A DNA stretch of 64,000 bases from Tenodera sinensis (taxonomy: Eukaryota; Arthropoda; Insecta; Mantodea; Mantidae). Positions 56,811-64,000 of this stretch are shown in pieces (the first letter of the stretch is position 1; each line of letters begins with the position of its first letter). The translations under genes and the position numbers were made by a program. The notes under the pieces were generated by a model. It did no database searches. It saw only the letters and a list, made by a program, of their open reading frames with translations, and was not told where the DNA came from. The DNA lies in contig CM060970.1 of assembly GCA_030765045.1 (NCBI GenBank), forward strand, positions 54,615,076 through 54,679,075, in the 5' to 3' direction.

Positions 56811-58879
56811 TGGAGAACATTAGGGTGCAGTTGTTAATGACTAGGGTTGTTCGATCATAAAGGCTTACATGTTCCGAGTTTAAAATAAATATTGAAAAAT
56901 ATTAGCTTTTAAATTCCGTCTATTATTCTTGTAACGGTTTTAATTTTGTACAAATCAATCATATATTACATTATTAAGACACACATTTAAATTCTTTTGT
57001 TCGCTGAAAATAATGCATTTTGAAAATTTGAATTAAACCGAACAAAAATGACACCAGAGGAAGATTTTGAGTGGCAAAATATAAGAAAATGCTTGCGAGA
57101 AAATTAAGTTTTAAAAATTCATACGTTATTTGCACACATCTGCACAGAGCCATTTATACGCTGTGATTGGGCGTTTAAATAATCAAAAGAGCAAAGCAGC
57201 AATTCGATTGTTTCTGCAATGCTTGAGGATTCTTTTCTATGTACATTTTTCACAATCATTGAGTAACTTTCAGTCCTCGAATAACTTTCCACCAACAACT
57301 TAATAAACACGTGTTATCTTTTCCGACTAACATACAATTTTAGGAATTATTTACGCAACAAGTAGATAATCTCGTTTTCCCTTTTTCCCCTCTCTATTTC
57401 ATTTACATCCCTTTAACTATGTAGTCATATCGTGGCGGATCTGTTAGGAGATACTGGTACAAGGCATGTGTGACCGACAGTTGACCTTCAGGTCTCATAC
57501 CACTTTGTTTCGTCACGAGTCTATAGAGGGAGCAGTGCAGGACAACTGTAGCTCTTCCTCTGTGACGGCAAATGGCATTATGGTGCCATCCAGTCTTATC
57601 TGCTTACATTATCTGTGGATAGATGGCACAGCATTCATTATTACTGTCTGTTTTTCAGTTATGGTACTGTTTTAGACTTAAGGTGAAACTTTGGGTCATG
57701 GTATTAAATATCCAATTCGGTATTCACTGTGGCTACCCACTGAAACCACAAAAAAATTGAAATCAGATTGGTCGGCCCACGGGATATTAACCCGCGACCT
57801 TGTGAATGAGAACTACACACGTTACTGTGGAGTAAGTTCGGTAATTGGATAATCTTATTATCTATTCCTGTCCCCTTACTGCATCCAAACTTAGGTATGC
57901 AGAAAGAAACCATGGCCACAGAAACAAAAGCTTGAACAAATATGAACACCTTCTATACTGCACAGATAAAGTCGTATTAAGCGGCTAGGTGCTGTGCAGA
58001 TAAACATACCCTACAGCAGTACCTGTACAACCTGCTCTCGGATGCTGGATTGGTAATTATGGCACGATTGAAATTACGAGCTATCCAAGGGTTGGAATAT
58101 TTTATGCAATCTAGAATTATAAATCCTAGGAAATAAATTAAGAAATAATTTGGAATCAATAGCTAACATAAGTGATAGTGTCTTCATGTGTGCATAATAG
58201 AGACTTCAACTTCTCTCCCTGCATTTAATGTATCCATACCTGGCGTAATAAAATGATAAACAAATCAGTCACTTGCATGCATTCCCTTCCTGGGAGAGAA
58301 GTGGGCGGGCTGCGATGTAGCCTATTATCCCCATACCATTGTAAGCAATTATAAATTCAGATCTTCACGATTCTGTGTTTAATACTATACAGAGGTTTTG
58401 CATGTTCGTTGTTAAAAGAAAAGAATATAAACTAATTTATATCTACTCTATACCTCAGAAACTGTCACAGTTATAACTAACCTGTTTCAACGGTATCCAA
58501 GTTTCGCTGATTGTTAATAAGTAATCCATATATCATAGACTATATCATAGATGGGGAGAACTGACACAATGTGCCACTTTCCCTACAACGTTGTTTTAAC
58601 CGCATCCTACCTCAGAGAACCGGCCAGTTCTTCAAATTGTGTCACTAAGTGGAGAGGGTAAATACTCGATGTCTTTACTTCATGTTTATGAGTTCGAATC
58701 TCAGTTTGTGTGAGTTTCCACAGAAGACGAAGCTGTACACCCGAGCTTTTGTATAAACATGCCCCTGATCTTATGCATTTACCATACTAAGAGTAAATAA
58801 TAAAGCGTGATTTTGTGCACGCTGTTCGTCAGTTGTGTCCCGTATTCCAATCCAACATGCCCACTTACCCCAAGCAAGG
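56811..58879. other. No gene; possible SINE remnants
   Basis: The minus strand at 57740-57830 contains AGGTCGCGGGTTAATATCCC, a B-box-like word followed by TTTTTTTGTGGTTTCAGTG. The plus strand at 58690 has GAGTTCGAATCTCAG. Neither has a convincing A box. Nothing else supportable. Confidence 0.35.
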
Positions 58880-59165
58880 CCCGTATCGGGCGATTATTCC
58901 GCTCTTGATTCTGTATGGCTGTGAGGTTTGGGGACCGGAGGCAGCGACCACAGCCCGCAGGCTGCAACCGTGCACAACAAGGTTCTAAGGATGATTTGTG
59001 ATACCGGGCGTAGATTCCCATCTGAAATCTTTTATATTTATTCTGATCTCCCGTATACCAATATAAACTCTGGCACTTAATCCAACCAGCAGGTACAGAA
59101 AGCGAATTTAGAACTATTTGGAAGCTTCTCTGTTCCCTACGGGGTGAGGCACAACCAGCGACCAC
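58880..59165 (+). pseudogene. Jockey-type non-LTR retrotransposon, C-terminal fragment
   Basis: One frame reads AIIPLLILYGCEVWGP and TTARRLQPC. After a frameshift VHNKVLRMICDTGRRFPSEI and YIYSDLPYTNIN follow, then VQKANLELFG. The YG-x-x-VWG block followed by LQ-x-x-(Q/H)NK-x-LR-x-I and a D(L)P motif is typical downstream of the reverse transcriptase in Jockey-type elements. Stops after INSGT and in the first frame show decay. No catalytic motif is retained. A 128-codon minus frame over it is a shadow. Confidence 0.7.
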
Positions 59166-59449
59166 TGAACTGTTGACAGTTACAAAACGGGGCTAGAGGC
59201 GTGGCACTGTAATGAGGAAAAGGAAAGATGTGGGAGGGTAGATACTTTGTGCTTATAACCACAAAAACGTGTAAAGTTTTACACTAAACATAACGCCTTA
59301 TTATACTGAAAAATATAAAAACGTTTAATCCTACAGGTTAATTAATAGTAATATAGAATTAAAAGTAATATAGATGTAGCTCTAGACATTTGGTTGGCAT
59401 TAAAATGTAATTACGTTTGTAAGAATTTAGGCAATTCCTGAAACAAGGA

Positions 59450-59645
59450 ATAGTTGTAGCTTAAGGAGTAACGATTTAGTGAGTCATCTGAAGTAATCAA
59501 TGGTTCCCTTTCATGCAGGCATGTCATTGGTGATAACTATGTCCAGTCAGTAGCATGAATACTGCTCAGTCATTGGAGAGGGATTAAGAGAGGGAAAGAA
59601 AGGGAAGCTACAAGCGCCTCGTTTAACAATCATAATATCATTGGA
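59450..59645 (-). repeat. Family D dispersed repeat, copy 2
   Basis: Plus-strand view contains GATTTAGTGAGTCATCTGAA, GTAATCAATGGTTCC and AATACTGCTCAGTCATTGG, the complement of 47050-47240. The ends fade gradually. Confidence 0.75.
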
Positions 59646-59909
59646 TTTATTAAATTTGTTTTCTGTACACACCGTGGTCAATAGGATTTAGAAGCAAAAA
59701 GGACTACCGTCTACCCAAGGACACTCTGGACCAAAATGTTGCCATTTCTGTCCATTCTACAGCCGCATGTTAAGCAATACTGATAAATTTGGAATGTTAC
59801 AAGGACAAAAGGAGACTTTTTAGTTATGAATGAAATGGCTTATAGATATCGCACATAGCACGTGGAAATTTGATAGATGGTAGAAGAAAATGAGATGTTC
59901 AGGAGGTGC

Positions 59910-60013
59910 AATCAGGGCTGAAAAATTCAATGCCATAACCGGGATTTGAACCACGTATTTTCCGCTTATCGAGCGATTGCTCTAACCACTAAGCTACCAT
60001 GGTCAACTTGCCA
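59910..60013 (-). mobile_element. Short tRNA-like SINE, family S4, copy 2
   Basis: Minus strand: CATGGTAGCTTAGTGGTTAG (A box), ACGTGGTTCAAATCCCGG (B box) and TTGAATTTTTCAGCCC. Its boundaries equal those of 17960-18063, which supports a short defined unit. Confidence 0.8.
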
Positions 60014-60016
60014 GTG

Positions 60017-60035
60017 GTACTTACTATAGAAAGTA
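60017..60035 (-). repeat. Family A 5' tip
   Basis: TACTTACTATAGAAAGTAA resembles the terminal bases of family A and lies three bases from SINE S4. Short, so tentative. Confidence 0.4.
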
Positions 60036-60799
60036 AAAATGTATTATAATACTTTCAGCACTTTGTAAGCACTTGAAAGATTTCTGAATTTGTTGTTACG
60101 CAATCTACTTTGAGTCGTATAAATCGGGGATAAAACTCCCGAACAGAACACAGCCTATACAACACCTAATAAGGTACTTTAAGTTTTGTGTCTGTTTTGC
60201 AGTAAAACAATGCTTTTTAGTATATTTTAAGCGTTGAAAGTATTCTTCTTTTTATCCTCCCATATTAGCGTTATCAAAATTGCAGAACACTGGAAATTAT
60301 TAAACGTGTTGTTACCGCCTTCGCTGAATGACGGTATTGGCAATAGGTGGGCGCATTGACGTCATCATTTCGAGAGGTGGAATTATCTGTCTAATTGCGT
60401 ATTGATTCCTTTCTTTTCAAAAGCAAGACCGTATTTCACACAAAAGCATTGCAATAACAAGTTGTAAAAGAAAAGGACGTATTTTAATTAGAATACTTAT
60501 AGATTACGTACCACTTTGGAAAATAACTACATAAAAATAAATATTAATGGCTCATTTCTAGCATTACCCCTATGAGATTCTTCATAAATAGCGCCCGTAG
60601 CATAAAATGTATCCAATATAACAGGAATAAACTACCACATTAATGTTTGTGACGATAAAATAAGTAAGAGCTACATTTGTTATAAGAATACTTTTGCAAC
60701 TAGCACTCAAGCTTAAACCTGAATATACAATAGTGTACCAAATTAACTTTACTAGGCTCCTTAGTTGATTAAGGAAAAATAAAATGGCGTAATAGTAAA
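60036..60799. other. No supportable feature
   Basis: AT-rich spacer; a 78-codon hydrophobic minus frame at 60582-60818 runs into family A and is not credible. Confidence 0.45.
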
Positions 60800-61543
60800 A
60801 AAGAATTGTGTTGCACACTCATCTTATGCTAACTATTCTTACAAACACTTATTCCTTTATCTTCTTCCTGTTAGTAGAGATAAACATTTGCATGTATTGC
60901 ATATTACTAATTTTCTTGTAGGTACAAGAGGAATACAGTAGGCTTTGAGCGACAATCAAAACTTTTAAAGCTGGTCGCCATATGAAGACTTTGAATTCCG
61001 TTCTGCTTACACGGCGAAGAGATAAAAACGTGAATAACGAATTTCCATTTGAGATAAGCTTAAGTATTGCAAAACTACAAAAAGTAACAATAAATGTATC
61101 AAAATGATTCACTGCACATAAAAATGCATTTGAACGTAACTTGTGTGTTTTAACGAATATTTATTTGTTGTATAGTAAGTATTGGTCCCTTTTATGGTTT
61201 TCCAGTTACGCGAAAGTCATCAAGAGTGAACAGGGACTGCATGGGCTATTGCTAGAAAGCTCAAAATATAAATTTCATTTGACATAAAAATATCTTAAAC
61301 TAATGGCATTTTAGTCAAAATCGTTAGTCATTTTTGAGAAAATAAAAATTTTGGACAAATTTAGGGTGTAGAAGTTTTCTTCAAAACATTCGTGTCACAT
61401 CCTTGAAAGATATTAAACATAGTTTTTAACCAACTTTTGGTTTTTGAGTAATGCTGTTCAGAACACACAAACACACCCGCACACACACACACACACACAC
61501 ACACAACACGTGCGTGAGCCGACCATTTTATAGTTTTTTTTTT

Positions 61544-61575
<32 letters not shown>

Positions 61576-61683
61576 TTTGTTTGATTCACAGGGCACCAAA
61601 CCATATTTCCGGTGAAATGTCGACTCGAAATTCTTGGTCCAGTAGAATACTTCCCCTATCTACCATACGTAGCAGAGAAAGTA
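60800..61683 (-). repeat. Family A repeat, whole length
   Basis: 3' end complement GAATTGTGTTGCACACTC at the left, 5' tip CTACCATACGTAGCAGAGAA at the right. A CA-rich tract (61463-61505) sits at the shared site, followed by an expanded poly-T (61534-61575) where other copies have TTTTTTTGGATTC. Confidence 0.92.
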
Positions 61684-62999
61684 ATAATGCCGCTTTCAGT
61701 TTTTACTACAGTCTAACTGGTATTTCTTTTTAAATCTTACGACTCCTTTTATTTTTAGGCGCAAAGCTTATGTACATTTTAATATATATTTAAAATGGTG
61801 CTGTAACTGCCCATTTTAGGGGACGTTTTTCTACACATATTGGTAGTACTGTTAAACATAGCAGTTGGTATACACTTACGTCATTAAATTGAAGTAGCTA
61901 AATTAAATTTAAATTTTAAGGTGACTCCTACTACGTAACACTTCTATTGACCAATAAGACGCTACGAAGCAACGTGTTTCAACATTGACCAATAAGACGC
62001 TACGAAGCAACGTGTTTCAACCAATCATGGCTCATTATCTCATATTTTAATTACCTTCCTAGCATTTGTTTTTTGTCTGCGTAAAATTTGCATGTTTTTA
62101 CCACATCTATTCATGTTTTCAATAGTCTTGTTTTCACACAGATATTCAACGTTAGCTTCAAATCAGCGCAACACCAAACAAAAGCAGAAACAGTAGGATA
62201 TGAAAACAGTTCGGATCAATTAATTTAGTAATGATCGCTGCGCTCGTCGGACCAGACGTTTTTCTTCAGGGAACAGTCACCCAAACTCGCGTTTGTGCGA
62301 AGCACATCATCAACACATCTGAAGAAATAGTTTTTCAATACGATTACGCGTATAAACGAAATTTCCAACATATGTTGTAACTGCAAAGTGACATTTCGAA
62401 CACGTGTGCTTCTGAACAGCGTAACGGTGCACAAGGGCAGATGTCGTGGAGTAAATCTTGCCATCTTCTTTCACTCCCCTCTATTTCAAACTCGCCATTT
62501 TACAATCCCCCACATACCATCTGATAAGTGGTTAAGCCCTATCAAGGGCAGAAGCACTTCAAACACCTTCAGGCTAACCTCAACCTGCCAACATGGCCTT
62601 CGTCGTGTATTTTACCTTGTGCTTTGTTGTTGGATCCTCCTTCAGCATAATCTATTCAGTTAATCTATTTGTAGCTCAGAATTATTAAATGTCAATGTTG
62701 TATAAAAATCAACTTCGCTTATGCAGACTGCTGCTGATTGGCTGGCAAACATGTGGCTGTGATATCGCTACTGCGCAACCGCCTTAGGAAACTTCGTCAT
62801 ATGTACTATCTACAGATATGCTTGTCTTGGTTCACGGGATTTAAATTCACAATATTTCTAATATAAGTCATTCCTTACTTTGAGCCGTGTCACTGACTTA
62901 AAGGCTTATAAATTAATTGTTGGATTTTGTTCTTGGAATAGTTGCATAAATGAAATTCGCTAGTTGTAACCCTCTTCAAGATGCTCCTCCATGATGTTG
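61684..62999. other. No gene; contains a perfect tandem duplication
   Basis: AT-rich, with the 38-base duplication at 61946-62021 annotated separately. Frames of 79 and 91 codons at 62225-62663 have no recognised content. Confidence 0.45.
61946..62021 (+). repeat. Perfect 38-base tandem duplication with CCAAT words
   Basis: Two identical units of ATTGACCAATAAGACGCTAC and then GAAGCAACGTGTTTCAAC. A third partial start (CAACCAATCATGG) follows. Each unit has ATTG next to CCAAT. Confidence 0.95.
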
Positions 63000-63590
63000 A
63001 AAAAAATTCCTCCAACCTAAACTACTCTTTACATGGACAATTTTCCCAAAATTTTGATTTTCTCAAAAATGGCGCTAACGATTTTGACTTGTGCCAGTAG
63101 TTAAGATACATTTATGGCAAATGAAATGTATATTTCGAAGTTTCTGGCTATAGCCCTTGTAGTCCTATTTACTCTGGACGACTTCCGCATAAATAATAAA
63201 GCGTTAGAGATGGACCAAATCATACTGTACAAAAATGTAGGTCTTGCTAAAATACACAATTTATGTCTGAATAAATTTTCTTGTGGGGTGAACCATTCCG
63301 GAGATATTCATTGTTATGTGTGTGAGTTTTGGAGAACTTAAAACTGGAACATCGCTGTTCAGTTTTCATATGTTAAGTGTGCAAAGAGAACGGGATCTCA
63401 AAGCTTTAAAAGATTTGACTATCGCACAAAGCCTAGCGTATTCTAATATTCCCCTTGCACCTACAAGGAAATAAGCAATAAGATAATTTGTACAAATGTT
63501 TATCTTAACACGAAGAAGATATAGGAGTAAGAGTTTGTAAGAATGGTTAGTTCAAGAGTAGAGAAAGTCATGCGCGTGAAACACAGCCGA
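63000..63590 (+). repeat. Family A repeat, 3' two thirds
   Basis: Begins AAAAAATTCCTCCAACC just after the microsatellite-proximal part and runs to GAGTAGAGAAAGTCATGCG and CACAGCCGATTTT. The 3' part closely matches the nested copy at 13234. Confidence 0.88.
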
Positions 63591-64000
63591 TTTTGTCAAT
63601 TAGAATCCATATTTATAAGTTTTCTTCCCAAATACCATGTTGCAGAAGTAAACCTTTGACTTTTTTCTCTTCTCTAGAATTTCAGCTTGTTCTTTCCGCT
63701 CCCCAGAATTGCCTTCAGTGCAGATCGTTCAGGGTGCAGGGTCGGAAATTGGTAACATCCCCCAGTGAATTGGAAAACAAAATGTCCCGCATCCGGACAC
63801 CATTTGTATTACAGCCGGAATCTTGAGCAGTTCAGACTTTGATCATTTTCTTCAGCTAAAATAGCAGCATTTATAATGTAATTTTAATCTTAGTGGATTG
63901 TATACGAGTCGCTGTTACAGAAGTTTCTAGTTTTAATTTATTAAACACAAGACCGCGTGTCAACTTATTTATAGATAATGAATACGTTTCCAAATCAAAG
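63591..64000. other. No supportable feature
   Basis: A pyrimidine run ending TTCTCTTCTCTAG at 63665-63678 resembles a 3' splice site, but the frame that follows (63593-63826) carries no recognised domain. Confidence 0.35.

Noticed and set aside
58779..59165. 128-codon minus-strand frame
   Set aside because: Antisense to the better supported non-LTR C-terminal fragment.
61945..62025. CRISPR-like direct repeats
   Set aside because: Two adjacent units with no spacers in a eukaryotic context; a simple tandem duplication.

Overview
The window looks like intergenic DNA from a large, repeat-rich animal genome. It is visibly AT-rich and dense in microsatellites. It carries several tRNA-derived SINE families, decayed non-LTR retrotransposons, a mariner/Tc1-type remnant and a young LTR retrotransposon primed by a tRNA-Leu-like sequence. 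An arthropod, probably an insect with a big genome, fits best, but no host gene is present to fix the taxon. I found no convincing host protein-coding exon, no functional tRNA or rRNA gene, no CRISPR array and no prokaryotic operon structure. Most open frames are short and fall in simple repeats or transposon debris.

The dominant component is one dispersed family, called family A here: about 25 whole or partial copies on both strands, by eye about 12 kb or nearly a fifth of the window. A whole copy is about 0.8-0.9 kb. It begins near TACTTTCTCTACT and ends near AGTAGAGAAAGT followed by a short conserved tail (CATGTGAGTGCAACACATCAGA), so its ends carry a 12-base inverted match. Almost every copy that keeps the 5' third has a microsatellite at the same internal position, but the repeat unit differs between copies (CA/TG, TC, CTGTCAGT, irregular GT). 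One copy at 13234-14153 sits inside another, which gives a direct view of the element's ends.

Region by region. 1-10 kb: reverse-transcriptase debris, a poly-A SINE (S3), family A, an ATT tract and a hairpin repeat (family B). 9.6-17.2 kb: a cluster of family A copies including the nest. 17.7-24 kb: SINEs S4-S6, two non-LTR 3' ends, and a TATA-bearing repeat (family C). 24-33 kb: family A copies separated by featureless AT-rich DNA and a 187-base compound trinucleotide tract. 34.3-35.0 kb: a 713-base internally deleted mariner/Tc1-like element with inverted repeats of about 159 bases. 36-46.4 kb: SINE family S1 with two tail types, more non-LTR debris, and second copies of families B and C. 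47-50 kb: family D and family A fragments. 50.9-53.6 kb: a nearly intact non-autonomous LTR retrotransposon. 53.6-64 kb: further family A, C-terminal non-LTR debris, the second family D copy and a perfect 38-base tandem duplication.

The LTR retrotransposon is the best-defined unit. It has 487/488-base LTRs, TATA boxes and poly-A signals, a tRNA-Leu-type primer site, a coiled-coil ORF with 13-residue repeats, a remnant that may be a protease with an altered active site, a purine tract and GTAT target duplications, but no reverse transcriptase or recognisable integrase. Family letters and S numbers are labels for this window only. All similarities were found by reading; none was confirmed by a database search.
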